Assembly: GCA_963576475.1 (NCBI GenBank)
Contig: OY754978.1
Span: 1,165,364 to 1,229,363, forward strand
DNA length: 64,000 nt
From: Molanna angustata
Lineage: Eukaryota; Arthropoda; Insecta; Trichoptera; Molannidae
Direction: 5' to 3'
Below, in pieces: positions 1-11,500 of the stretch (its first letter is position 1; the number at the start of each line of letters is the position of its first letter). The translations under genes were made by a program, and so were the position numbers. The notes beneath the pieces were generated by a model. The model ran no database searches. It was not told the origin of the DNA and worked only from the letters and a program-made list of their open reading frames with translations.

Positions 1-1253
1 GTCAACTCCGTTAGGTGCTAACTTTGATCATAGTAGCTTAAAAGGAAAATCTTCTGAGAGCCCAGAGTTAGAAAGTAATTGTAGAAGTTTAATTGGTGCT
101 CTCATGTATGCCATGTTATGCACAAGACTAGATCTCGGTATTTGTTTGAGTATACTAAGTCGCTATCAATCTTGTGCTAGCAAAGAACTATGGTCTGCCT
201 TAAAAAGAGTCCTACGTTATATAAAGGGAACTGTAAATTTAAGTTTAGTGTTTGCATTAGACAATGAAAATATTAATGGGTATTTTAAATCAAACAAATG
301 ATTTGGTCTACATATATATTTTTTCCTGACCACTGGTATACAGACAAAAACTATAATACGTCTGATCTTCACCCTTTTCGGTAAAGACTTTATATTTTTA
401 AACAGCTGTACTGTAGGTTTTTTCATTACCTACCTAAACACCTGCATCGACGTAATTCCCAACATAAACCATATTACAACTGTTTTGAACAATCCATAAC
501 TGCAAAAATGTACCGAATTTTAGTATATAAGAAAAAGCAGAGTTTTTATGTTTACCAGTTGATAAGGGCCTAATAAGCTGAAACGGTCGTCCTGGACTCA
601 GGAAAAAATATATATGTAGACCAAATCATTTGTTTGATTTAAAATACCCATTATGGAATTCTACATATTCAACACCGTCAGCATTGACAAAATTAAAAAA
701 AAAAAAAAAAAAATGAAAATATTATCGTGGGCTATGTAGACTCAGATTGGGCAGGATATAAAGTCGATCGTAAGTCAACTGCTGGCTATGTTTTCATAGT
801 GCTAGGATGCACAGTTTCATGGATGTCAAGAAAGCAAGCAGCGGTTGCCTTATCATCGACTGAAGCAGAATATGTAGCAATAAATTTAGCTGTAAGTGAA
901 GCTTGTTGGTGGCAAAATTTGATTCATGATTTCAGAGTGTATGATGAAAAGGTAAAAATAATAATTTATGAAGATAATCAAAGTGCGATCAAGATATGCA
1001 AAAGTCCATCTCATCATACAAAGCTGAAACATTTAGATATTAAATTACATTTTGTAAAAAATAAAATTATTAATAATGGTATTAACATTGCGTATATTCC
1101 AACTAATGAACAAATAAGTGATATGTTAACTAAACCTCTTGCGAGAAAGATATTTGTGTACTCAGGGATGGATTAGGATTAGAATGAAAACAACAATTTT
1201 TTTAATGTAAAAAAATATTTTTTTTAGACATGGTATTCATTGAAGAGGGGTAT
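1..1253 (+). mobile_element. Ty1/copia retrotransposon 3' remnant (end of RT and RNase H)
   Basis: The two halves of one copia Pol C-terminus are visible. Positions 1-275 encode the region that follows the RT core (motif RSLIGALMYAMLCTRLDL and a Y-I-K-G-T block). Positions 724-1174 encode the copia RNase H with YVDSDWAG, RKSTAGYVF, LSSTEAEY and the terminal DMLTKPL motif, all hallmarks of Ty1/copia. A hairpin retroposon at about 276-711 splits the frame, so the copy is dead. Downstream, AGAGGGGTA near 1244 looks like the polypurine tract that precedes a copia LTR. The left end of the element lies outside the window. Confidence 0.93.
276..711 (+). mobile_element. Retroposed hairpin element copy 1, inside copia
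   Basis: The insertion is flanked by a 13-bp direct repeat AATGAAAATATTA at 263-275 and 712-724 and ends in a poly(A) run at about 695-711, so it arrived by target-primed reverse transcription. Its first 53 bases (276-328) are the reverse complement of 600-653. The right arm is followed at once by TATGGAATTCTAC, a tail of about 30 bases and the A run. A non-repeated segment of about 217 bases (329-545) sits in the loop. The outer end of the inverted arm is flush with the box. No coding capacity is visible. Confidence 0.85.
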
Positions 1254-1402
1254 TGTTAAAAAGTGGCAATGAACACTAGTTTTAAAAAATGTTTTAGCGT
1301 AGATAAACTGCTCCCTGTCTACTTATCTCTGTGTGCCTAACTCTGTTCAATTTTGTTCAATGGTGTAAGACATATGTAAAGTTACTGTAAAGGATTTCCA
1401 CA
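1254..1402 (+). repeat. Putative copia 3' LTR (partial or degraded)
   Basis: The sequence directly after the polypurine-like AGAGGGGTA begins TGTTA, as copia LTRs commonly do, and a CA end at about 1402 is followed by A/T-rich DNA and a TA microsatellite. No 5' LTR is in the window for comparison, so both ends are inferred from position and terminal dinucleotides. Confidence 0.4.
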
Positions 1403-1420
1403 TAAATAAATACATACAAG

Positions 1421-1566
<146 letters not shown>

Positions 1567-1722
1567 AATAAATTATGTATATAAATGATATATATATATA
1601 TATATATATATATAAATGTCTTTTAATATATATAAATGATATTACAACAATTTTCATTGTAAATTTTTAACAGACGTTCATCTGCATCAGACTTCAACCA
1701 ACTTTTCGTATACATTGATAAA

Positions 1723-2546
1723 ATGGCTGGGAAAGATAACCACTCTACTGTAAATAGTTTCGAATGTGATGAATGTAGATGTCGATATAAACATGAAAAA
1801 AATTCAAACGCGCATAGAAGAAATATTCATGGTATAACCACTGCTTGTAAAATAAATCCGGTTACTAAACAGGTAGAATGTAATCTTTGTAAATGTGTTT
1901 TTTCTACTAAATCATCGTTATTAAAACACAGAAAAAACGTACATAATACATCCAAAACCCGCAATTGTAGAATAAAGTGCTCAGAATGTTCTAAACATTT
2001 AGTTTCCTATAAAAGGTTGAGAGAACATTTTGTAAAAGAACATGAAAAGGAATTTCATATTGAAAAACTGACATTGAAATGCAATGAAGGTAAACTCAGA
2101 CTTTATTTATTATTTCAATTGATAATACATTACATATTCTTAGAGAAATTGTAGCATTGAATGTATTTTTGATTACTTGACAAAATTGTTAATTTTTAGA
2201 TTTTCTAGAGTGGAAGGAAAACTATGAGAGGAAGAATTTTTATTCTTATGTGTTGGATACTTCTTCTAAGAAATGTACATCTAATACAGTCAAATATTAC
2301 TATCACTGCCATAGATCTAATTCTTATAAAGGGCGAGGAAGTAATCAACGATCTATAAAAAATATAGGAACAAACAAAATTGGAGCAGCTTGCCCATCTA
2401 CAATTGAAGTGGTGGTTAAAGACGGCACATATTGTGTTACGTTATTTAGCACTCACATAGGACATGAAGCTGAAATTGGCAGAATAACTCTCCAAGCAAA
2501 CGATAGAGCTAAACTTGCAGCTAATCACCAGAATGCATCTTTTTGA
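1723..2546 (+). CDS. C2H2 zinc-finger gene with transposase-associated domain, 3'-truncated
   Basis: Two exons join in frame: 1723-2089 (donor G|GTAAAC) and 2200-2546 (acceptor TTTTTAG), phase 1, about 237 residues. Exon 1 carries three C2H2 fingers, starting FECDEC, VECNLC and IKCSEC, each with the normal H-x3/4-H ending. Exon 2 starts DFLEWKENYE and contains YYYHCHRSNSYKGRG, a GTNKIGAACPS block and a THIGHEAE block. This resembles the FAR1/FLYWCH-like region common in insect genes derived from MULE transposases. The frame stops at 2546, just before an RTE fragment, earlier than expected for such proteins, so the 3' part is probably lost. Function unknown. Confidence 0.6.
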
Positions 2547-2570
2547 TAATGTATTCATTCCTTTATTTTT

Positions 2571-2945
2571 ATCATTGTGCATCAATGAAAGTGGTTTGGG
2601 CATGATGAGAGAATGATTGATAAAAGTGACTGTGGCCAACAGGAAGGGTCTCAGAAAATGGATGTATGGTTATAGACGAGGAAAATGTCAAGGAAAGATG
2701 GAAGGAATACTTTAAAGAGTTATATGAAAGTACGCAGTATGACAGTGTGACGTACGAAAGAGTACCAATAAATGAAATTGAGAATGACAGAAAAAATTTC
2801 AATAGAAGAAGTTAGAGAAGCAGTGAAGCATGCACGTACATGAAAGGCTGCGGGATTTGATTGCATACCAACTGAATTTATTAAATATGGTGGCGAAAAG
2901 ACGATAGAATGGTGTCATTGCCTCTTCAACAAATGTCGGTAGGAC
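2571..2945 (+). mobile_element. RTE-like LINE fragment, start of reverse transcriptase
   Basis: Across frameshifts the plus strand reads WKEYFKELYE, EEVREAVKHA and KAAGFDCIPTEFIKYGG, the typical start of an RTE-clade reverse transcriptase domain. The copy has internal stops and frame changes and is inactive. It abuts the truncated zinc-finger gene. Confidence 0.8.
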
Positions 2946-3592
2946 ATACTTCATCAGATTGGAGGAACGATGTAAAACGGCTGAAACGATAAATGATTAT
3001 GTAAAACGGCTAATATTCTTTTCAAAATATATTTAAACACTTCATTTATATTTATTTACAAAAGTTTGATGTACATAATAGTTTTTTTATTAAAAAAAAT
3101 AAACAAAAAACAACTCGTATTATAGAAATACCTACATTTATACATACATCAACGATGTTTTAGTATTATCATTCACTGGCTGTCACACTGGCTGTCAGAA
3201 CTTTTGAAGTATGTGCACTTTCTAGGGATCTAGCTATGACATCTATGGATTTTAAAGAAATGTATTTTTTCTATGGTAGCCATTGGTTTTACTGTCCCGA
3301 GACACTCGTATAATACCTATGTATATATCAAAATCTATGAATTACATGAAAGAAGATCTATGGTATATTATTATTTTGATTTGACTTTTGACGTTAGTCA
3401 AGTCAATTAACCTTTTCTCTGTGGATATCTGTTATCGAATGTGACGTGATGCAAGTTTGATTGTATGTTTTATGTTTTGAAATAATTTCAAGACCAATTT
3501 TAAAATGTGTTGAACTTTTTTACTCACACAAGCATTACGGTTGTTGTTTTATTTATTTTACAAGCGTTTTGGTTTGTTGACAATATTTTACG
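2946..3592. other. Unassigned DNA upstream of the 3.6 kb gene
   Basis: No convincing exon is seen. The last 100-200 bases before the ATG at 3593 may hold the promoter and 5' UTR of the following gene, but no TATA box or other core element stands out. Confidence 0.5.
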
Positions 3593-5270
3593 ATGGATAT
3601 AAAAGATTATGAATCTAGTTTGAGGGGCATGCTGAATAGTCCTATAAAACGAGTGACACCAGCTGTTCCGATACCAGATTGGCACAGTTCGTCTCCTGGA
3701 AGACCAATACCCTCACCGGTTAGCGATTTGTTTTTATTATTTACTTTTCAAAAGCGTTTACAAAATTGCCCGCCGAGATTCCACTCAAAATGTCAATCGA
3801 TAAATATTGAGGAGAAAACCTTTATTTGATGAATTAAAAAGTTTCATTCCTCGATTTTCTCGTATAATTTTTAGTTGTCAAGAAAAATATCTAAAAGTAC
3901 ACTTGTTCTCCAAAGTTGCCAAAATGTGTTACAATAACCTCATATATTTGATTAATAGGCTGTCTAATACAATTAATTACATACATGAATGTACATTTTA
4001 TATCTTTATACAAATATATATTATTAATATATGTCTTATGCACGTTTTTAGGAATTACTCTAAAAAAAAAATTTAAATTGCATCAGAGCTTTTTCTTGAT
4101 CCACTTTTGTAACAAATAAAAAATTAAAACCAGCTATCAAAGCTTTACATACATTACCCATTTTTCAGTTAGATTAAATATTAATGATGTTATTGCAATA
4201 ATTATAACACGACGCCCTACGTGAGGGATCTGAACGCGAACTCGAAGCGGCACATCGCGGCGTGAAAATAACAAACAGTTGGTAACTATGGAAGTGGCTT
4301 TCGTTACCAAACGCTCGTAGGGTACGGTGCTGTGTGATACAAAGCGAACGCGATTAGTTGGTTTGATATGTTTGATATTAGTTGGTGCCCAAATCGTTTT
4401 TTTGCTTAAGTATAATGTCAGAAGCGCGATTCGCGTGCACTTAGGACAGAGCCACTGCGTCGGACCGCATCGCATTGAATTCGCGTGTAACTGCATCGGA
4501 TCGCATCGCAATTGTTCTGAAAAGTAAAGAATTTAGTCTGCCTTCATGGCTTAAATAGTTAGATACTTGACTCCTGAGCCAAAGGTCTTGGGTTTGATTT
4601 CTGGTGGAGAGTCAGTTTTCAGTCTGGATCTATCAAACAAGTCTCCAGAATGTGACAACCTGTTATTGGATGCATGTAAAATTAATATTTGGCATAGTTC
4701 CTGTTGGCTGTCTGAGAAGCTATACAAAATTATATATAGTATAATTTTGTTTTCTTATTTTTATGCTGCTACTAATGCAGTTTGGCGACTGCCTTCCCCA
4801 TTGTAGAAGGGCATATTTATCACCACGGAATATGTACCCAATGTATGTGGCTTTGCATCTGTTCATGATGGTCAGCGACTAATTAATTTAGCAGAATGAA
4901 ATTGTTTCATTGTCCCTTTTTATTTTTCAGGTAATAGCAAGATCTTCAGGTCCTTCGCCTTTAGCCCGAGAAAGATTCTCCCGACAGTCGTGTATTCAGG
5001 CCACCTCGCCACTTCTTTCGCCAGATCCCAACGCATCTCGCTCCAGTGTCATCACAAATAATTTGAGTCAATCGGGCGAGAGTGAATATAGGATAAGTGA
5101 TTTGTCAAAAACAAACTTGTTTGATAATAATCAATCTCAGCCTCCGACTCCTTCAAGAATCAGCGGAGAAGTGGCCTTCACACCAACGCATAGTGCATTC
5201 ACTCCAACACATGGAGGATCCACATCACAGAACCCTCACTCATCAATAGTAGCACATACACCTATAGCTA
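3593..5270 (+). CDS. Unrecognised Ser/Thr-Pro-rich protein, N-terminal exons, cut by assembly gap
   Basis: Two exons join in phase 0: 3593-3718 (donor CCG|GTTAGC) and 4931-5270, which runs into the N gap (acceptor TTTTTCAG). The start is the ATG opening MDIKDYESSLRGMLN. The predicted 155 residues are low-complexity and rich in SP/TP pairs (SPIKR, SPGRP, GPSPL, SPLLSPD, PPTPS and the near-repeat AFTPTHSAFTPTHG). This composition suggests a disordered, possibly proline-directed-kinase-regulated region. No signal peptide, membrane segment or known domain is seen and I do not recognise the family. It does not match the ankyrin N-terminus expected for IBTK, so it is probably a separate gene. Confidence 0.6.
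4536..4720 (+). mobile_element. tRNA-derived SINE, family A
   Basis: The copy starts with a diverged tRNA-like head (ATGGCTTAAATAGTTAG as A-box region, GGGTTTGATTTC as B-box region). The family body follows (CAGTCTGGATC, CTCCAGAATGTGACAACCTG), ending near CTGTCTGAGAAGC. It matches the copies at 6412, 8087, 27843, 43737 and 48643. It lies in the intron between the two exons of the 3.6 kb gene. Confidence 0.8.
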
Positions 5271-5470
5271 NNNNNNNNNNNNNNNNNNNNNNNNNNNNNN
5301 NNNNNNNNNNNNNNNNNNNNNNNNNNNNNNNNNNNNNNNNNNNNNNNNNNNNNNNNNNNNNNNNNNNNNNNNNNNNNNNNNNNNNNNNNNNNNNNNNNNN
5401 NNNNNNNNNNNNNNNNNNNNNNNNNNNNNNNNNNNNNNNNNNNNNNNNNNNNNNNNNNNNNNNNNNNNNN
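5271..5470. other. Assembly gap (200 N)
   Basis: There are exactly 200 Ns. The round number suggests a placeholder or estimated gap. Sequence identity changes abruptly across it: coding exon on the left, LINE body on the right. Confidence 0.99.
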
Positions 5471-6345
5471 CATTTCCACATTAAAATCTCTCGTATCATT
5501 GTAGACAGTGTCACCATACATTGATTTTAACATAATCATGCGTCCACCGCCGGCAGCATTACATAGACAACACCTCTGTCTCTGTCGCAGACACCGACAT
5601 TATTCCTAAGTCCGCCGTTAAACTTCTGGGAATACATATTGACTCCAGTCTAAGTCTCAAAAAACAAATAAACAGCACAACATCCTTTGCTTTCTACCAC
5701 TTACGTCGAATAAAATCTATCAGACGAAATATACCTACGGAAGCAACGAAATCTCTAGTAAACGCATTCGTTATTTCCCGCCTGGACTACTGCAATGGTA
5801 TCTACGCAAACCTCCCAAAGCTGGAGCTAAACAAACTTCAATCCGTCTTCAACGCTGCTGCTAGGCTAATCACCGGAGCCGCGAAATTCTCACACATATC
5901 CCACCATCTACGAAATCTTCACTGGCTAAAAGTGCCAGAGAGAATCAAGTACAAATTATGTTTGTTGACTTTCAAAGCAATCCATGGCATGGCTCCCACG
6001 TATCTTTCAGACTTCTGCATCCCTCTCACCATAAACGAGCGACAACAAACACTTCGGTCAGCCACCACATCCATGATTGGCAAGTTAACTGAAATAAGTA
6101 GAGTCAACAATACATCCTTCGGTGATCGTGCTTTTGCTGTGGCTGGACCAGCCTCGTGGAATAAACTACCACCTGAACTGAGGCAAATCGACAACTTATG
6201 TAGCACTATTCAGGAAACACCTAAAAACTCACTTCTTCTGGAGTCTTACAAAAACCTGTAATATATTCAAAGCGCCCTTGAGGTGAGGTTATCACAAAAA
6301 CGGCGCTATAAAAATCATCCTAATTTATTATTATTATTATTCGTT
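5471..6345 (+). mobile_element. CR1/L2-like LINE, C-terminus of reverse transcriptase and 3' end
   Basis: From about 5560 the plus strand reads VKLLGIHIDSSLSL, SRLDYCNGIYANLP, LQSVFNAAARLITG, LHWLKVPERIKYKL and FGDRAFAVAGPASWNKLP, ending at a stop near 6261. This is the C-terminal signature of CR1/L2-type LINEs. The 3' end has GGCGCTATAAAAAT followed by an ATT-repeat tail, as in L2 elements. The reading is nearly uninterrupted in this stretch, so the copy is younger than most others here. The 5' end is lost at or in the gap. Confidence 0.9.
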
Positions 6346-6411
6346 GGCACATTTGGAACAACCAAAATTAATGTCAACGCATTGAAAAACATAATTATTT
6401 ATTTATTTAGT

Positions 6412-6624
6412 TGGTTCTCGGGCAACTAACAGATATTATGTCAAATATTAATTTAACACGCACCCAATAACAAGTTGCCACATTCTGGAGACTTACGATA
6501 TTAATCGTCTCACAGATCCAGACTGAAAACACAATTAAAAACCGTGTCTCCACCGGGAATCGAACTCGGGACCTTTGGATCAGCAGTCAGATACCCAACC
6601 AACTGAGCCACGAAGGCCGACAAA
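6412..6624 (-). mobile_element. tRNA-derived SINE, family A
   Basis: On the minus strand the head reads GTGGCTCAGTTGG (A box) and GAGTTCGATTCCCGG (B box), like a real tRNA. The body follows (CAGTCTGGATCTGTGAGACG, TTGTTATTGGGTGCG) and ends at TTGCCCGAGAACC. It is one of the best preserved copies of the family here. Confidence 0.9.
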
Positions 6625-6686
6625 TTATATTAATGAAGACACAAGAGTGCCGAATTAACGAACAATTTGAATTACTGGAATGTACA

Positions 6687-6843
6687 GATGGGTGGTGGCA
6701 AAGCTGTTAGCGCGCTTGATTTAGTAATCCAATGGTCGCAAATTGAATCTTGCACAAACAATTTCGTTCATCTATATAACAAGCATTTATGCTTAGTTTA
6801 GGAACTGTATGAGGATGTATATGTACTTGTTTCAAGGATAATA
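6687..6843 (+). mobile_element. tRNA-derived SINE, family B
   Basis: The head reads GGGTGGTGGCAAAGCTGTTA then TAGTAATCCAATGGTCGC. The body is ACAAGCATTTATGCTTAG and GATGTATATGTACTTGTT. It matches the minus-strand copies at 22620, 25555 and 38397 and the tail copy at 47003. The B box is decayed (AAATTGAATCTTGC). Confidence 0.85.
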
Positions 6844-6849
6844 AAAAAA

Positions 6850-6999
6850 ATGCATAATAGAGCATAACTGTTTATTAATAAAATATGAATTAAATAAATA
6901 TTTTTAACCCTATGTATTTCACGCAAATTAATATTGTTGGATTAAAATATAAATATCATTAGAAAACATTTATGTGAAAAAAAATTTTTCATAGTTATG
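6850..6999. other. Short AT-rich spacer
   Basis: Nothing recognisable is seen between the SINE and the TA-flanked transposon. Confidence 0.4.
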
Positions 7000-7001
7000 T
7001 A

Positions 7002-7772
7002 AAGTTTGATTTTTTTAAAAGTGCCAAAGCTCATAGGGTGACCATGGTGTCAAAGAAAAAAAATATTATGGGATTTTTTTATCATTTTATGATATAAAAC
7101 GGTTGTAACTTGCACATGCATATATCTTCAAAACCTTCAAATCTACTCATACCTATACTTACCCCCGGTACCATGCGGCTTTCATGGGTCTACATTATTA
7201 GGTATTTTCTGCAAATGTTAATGGGCATCTCCTGGGAAAGTAATATTTAAACAAAATATTTATTTGATACTTTTTATTAGGAATATAAAAAAATACATTA
7301 TGATGTAATTAATCCTTATAATAATAAACAGTTACATATTATTTTACAAAATTATTAATTATATTATACTAAATATTTACATAATAGTTCATTGAGGCAA
7401 ACACACATACATACATAATAACTATGTAACTAATATAAATAAATAATGGACACTTATTCTATACTAAGACGGTGATAACACATGTTTATGATAATAATTA
7501 TATATCGATATTAAACTAAAAATAAAATACATAAGTTAGAAATAAAAAATCATCAATGAAAACAATTCCTAATTTAGAACACATGGTCACCATAAAAAAT
7601 CAAACGTGTGCGCACTTCGAGAAATAGATACATACTGTCGGGTTTGTTGATGTTTGTTGTTAAGGACACCAAATGGTGTAAACCAATCAGCAACCACGAT
7701 TCTACTAATACATTTACATGCGTAAATACTATGCATATGTATAGAATTGGCACTTTAAAAAAAATCAGACTT
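7002..7772 (-). mobile_element. Non-autonomous mariner-like DNA element, 771 bp, copy 1
   Basis: Inverted ends of about 26 bp start AAGTTTGATTTTTTTAAAAG on the left and end with the complement, CAGACTT, on the right. Both are flanked by TA (7000-7001 and 7773-7774), the Tc1/mariner target duplication. No transposase frame is visible. A second copy of exactly the same length lies at 59289-60059 in the opposite orientation. The interior carries GACACCAAATGGTGTAAACC and ACCCCCGGTACCATGCGG, conserved between the copies. Strand is assigned arbitrarily from copy 2. Confidence 0.85.
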
Positions 7773-8086
7773 TAGTTTTGGAAAAGACATGTCTATTCAA
7801 AATGACAGTGGGTCTGAAAGGGACATTAATGAACATTATAAATAACATTTTTTTTTTGCATTGATTTATTCAATGAATACAAAAAAATTACATGTTAGCA
7901 TAAATTTTAAATAACATTTAAAAAATAATAATTTACATTATAAAATTCATTCGTAGTAACCAAATAAAGCTACATCTGTAAAATCCCATAAGCGTTCCGT
8001 TTAATGAAATTTTCTATGAAACAGTGCCGCAAACTTAGCGAAACAAAATCAGAGTTGCCAGAGAACATTTAATATTTTATTTAATT

Positions 8087-8308
8087 TATTTAATATTGCT
8101 TCTCGGGCAACTAACAGGTACTATGTCAAATATTAATTTAACACGCACCCAATAACAAGTTGCCACATTCTGGAGACTTATGATATTAATCGTCTCACAG
8201 ATCCAGACTGAAAACACAATTAAAAACTGTGTCTCCACCGGGAATCGAACCCGGGACCTTTGGATCAGCAGTCAGTTACCAAACCAACTGAGCCATGAAG
8301 GCCGACAA
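8087..8308 (-). mobile_element. tRNA-derived SINE, family A
   Basis: It is a near-identical relative of the 6412 copy, with tRNA-like A box TGGCTCAGTTGG and B box GGGTTCGATTCCCGG on the minus strand and 3' end TTGCCCGAGAAGC. It lies about 200 bp before the first visible IBTK exon. Confidence 0.9.
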
Positions 8309-8511
8309 ACATTTTACCATAAACAAGAATTATTCGCTTTATGTGTTTATATGTATTGTATACGCTCGGTCACTCAAGAATAAATTATATAGAAGGTGTC
8401 GATTTAAAGCAAAACTGTTTTATGATGTATGATAATTGGAAATATAATATTATTTTCATCCAGTTAACCTTTTGATTTTGTGTGTCTGTACAAATTTGAT
8501 TTGATTTCCAG

Positions 8512-11500
8512 GTGTATTTTTTCAATGAATCGACCGATAATGGTTGTGGAGACGGCGCTGACAAAGGACTCCATCATGATCATAACTCCCCAGGGAGAGG
8601 CGTTCCACGGTACCATTGTACCAAAGAAGATAAAGAATGTCCCCACTACGACACCCACAAAGGAAAATGACAAGAGTCAATCGGAAAAGTCATCGTTCAA
8701 CAGATTCATAGACAAAGATGAATGTGTCGTTGTCAAATTGAAAAGGTTACAAAATATACACCGGGCTGTGAACATCTCTGGTGACAGTAAGGGAAATAAT
8801 TTTGCCGTTTTGCAGGTATTTACAAGTTTTATTATTCTTATTTTGTATCATTTTAATTTATATTAAAAATACAGCCCGAGTCAAATATTACATTCCGTCA
8901 TTTAATTTTGAGTGATCTATGTCATTAAATTTGAAGAATGAACAGCGGCCTTACTCTTGAATTTCAAATCCAAACTCAATTTCCTATTTGCGATAAGAAC
9001 CTACCTGTAGAATAGATAATAAAATGGATGTTTTGTTCTGAACGTAATACTAATTAGAATCTTAATACTTATAATAAATATAATGTATGTAGAATAATGA
9101 ACCTGTATGACCTGGATACAAACTGCTTAAGACTGAGCGATGTGAAATTGTAATGAGGAACCTTTTGTCCATGAGTGGACAGTAACAGTAACAGGTAGTA
9201 GACTGCTGTGATGTTTAACATGTAGATGTAATACATATATCTTTTATTGTATATTATTTTAGGTGCATCCAAACAGTGGTCTAATAGAACTGCCTCAAGT
9301 AACTTCATCTCAGTTAGTGACAGATATGGAAGCTCTTTTAGAAGAAGCCAGTGAATTTGACATGGTTCATGATGTTATTATAAAGGTATTCACTAATTAA
9401 TCTTTTAATATAATTTTCACTAATTCACTAATAAATCATTACTTTTCGCTAATAAATCATTTGACAATTTTTTTCACTTTTCACTAGTAAATTATTTAAC
9501 ATAATTTTCCACTTTTCACTAGTAAATTATTTAACATAATTTTCCACAATGGGTATTTTAAATCAAACAAATGATTTGGTCTACATATATATTTTTTCCT
9601 GAATCCAGGACGACCGTTTCAGCTTATTAGGCCCTTATCAACTGGTAGACCAAATCATTTGTTTGATTTAAAATACCCATTATGGAATTCTACATATTCA
9701 ACACCGTCAGCATTGACAAAATTAAAAAATATAATTTTCCACTTTTCACTAGTAAATTATTTAACATAAAATTCCACTTTTCAGTAGTAAATTATTTAAC
9801 ATAATTTTCCACTTTTCACTAGTAAATTATTTAACATAATTTTCCACTTTTCAGTAGTAAATTATTTAACATAATTTTCCACTTTTCAGTAGTAAGTTAT
9901 TTAACATAATTTTCCACTTTTCACTAGTAAATTATTTAACATAATTTTCCACTTTTCAGTAGTAAGTTATTTAACATAATTTTCCACTTTTCACTAGTAA
10001 ATTATTTAACATAATTTTCCACTTTTCAGTAGTAAATTATTTAACATAATTTTCCACTTTTCACTAGTAAATTATTTAACATAATTTTCCACTTTTCACT
10101 AGTAAATTATTTAACATAATTTTCCACTTTTCAGTAGTAAATTATTTAACATAATTTTCCACTCTTCTCTAGTAAATCAATAAATCTTTTAATATAATTT
10201 TCTACTATTCATTAATAAATCATTTAACATACTTTTCCACTTTATCATTAATAAATTATTTAATATAATTTTCCACTTTTCACTTGTAAATCAATAAATC
10301 TTTTAATATTATTTTCTACTATTCACTAATAAATCATTTAACATAATTTACCACTTTTCAATATTAAATAATTTTCCACTCTTCACTACTAATAAATCAT
10401 TTAACATAATTGACAATGTTGAAATATTATTTTCACACTGCTTTTAAGATTTCGGAAAATTTATAAAATCAAATAAAGTAAAACTCTATTTCATCTATAC
10501 AGATCCCTATTTATCGGGATCGCTTTGAGTATATTTGTATTTTATGTGTTCTTTTTCCCCTCCATTTCTATACAATGAAAACTCTATCGTTCCCCGAACA
10601 AAAACTTTCCTGCATGTGCCTTTTTTTGCAGGTCCGAATTAATCTTATACAACAACAGATTGCATTGATTGTTCTCTGTTTAACATTTTTCCTGCATTTT
10701 TTGTTTAAATTACACAGCAAAAGTCATAAATTGTATAGTAAAATGTTTATTTATACACATTCAATAAATGATGAAGAAAAAATATTAATTTGTAAAACCG
10801 ATAGAATGCTAATTTCTTATGGAAATAAAATTTTTTTTGATGTATGCATGTACATTTGAAATATTTACATATTAATGTGTTTTATCTATACATTTTGTTT
10901 TGTTAGTATTCCCTTATATGCCTTTTAAAATCTATCAGTGTTATAGTTTTCTCCAAATATCTTGAACCAGGCTTCCGGGTGCGCAGACCCCAAATTTGTG
11001 TCTTTTTGCTTCGTTGGTATACGTACAAATTGCCCCCCTTCTCGGCGAAACGGCTCAAGATATTTAGTGACAATTATACATATAAGATTTTGTTAATAGC
11101 TTACTACTTCCAATATGCTTTATTTTTATTTTTCAGGTTGAAAATCGTCAATTCCCAGCTCATAAATATGTCATATCCAATGGCAGTGATTATTTTGCCA
11201 AACTGTGCTGTGCGGGGGTCAATTCACAAAATGACAAAGAAAACAATACAATGTACCAAGAGGCGGAGAAGTTGGTCATCAAAGTTGAAAATATTCATCC
11301 AGAAATAATGAAAAGAGTTTTACAATTTCTCTATACTGGAAGTTGTGACCTGATGTTGCCCGGTCCTTGTTATTTGGAGATCATTCGAGAACCGAGCGCC
11401 GCCAAAGACATTGACAACAGTGAAATTATATTAGATTTAAAAGACGCTGAGAAATCGGGTAAAAAATAATAATTTTATTTATTTTAATTCAATCTGTATT

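Noticed and set aside
5236..5539. ORFs crossing the N gap
   Set aside because: They are artefacts of reading through unknown bases.
6530..6624. tRNA gene on the minus strand
   Set aside because: A and B boxes are good, but the same head is joined to the same non-tRNA body in several copies and lacks a clean acceptor stem, so it is a SINE.
8512..8815. Joining the 3.6 kb exons directly to IBTK as one gene
   Set aside because: The N-terminus does not resemble IBTK and the ankyrin/RCC1 part would be missing; the gap makes a false join more likely.
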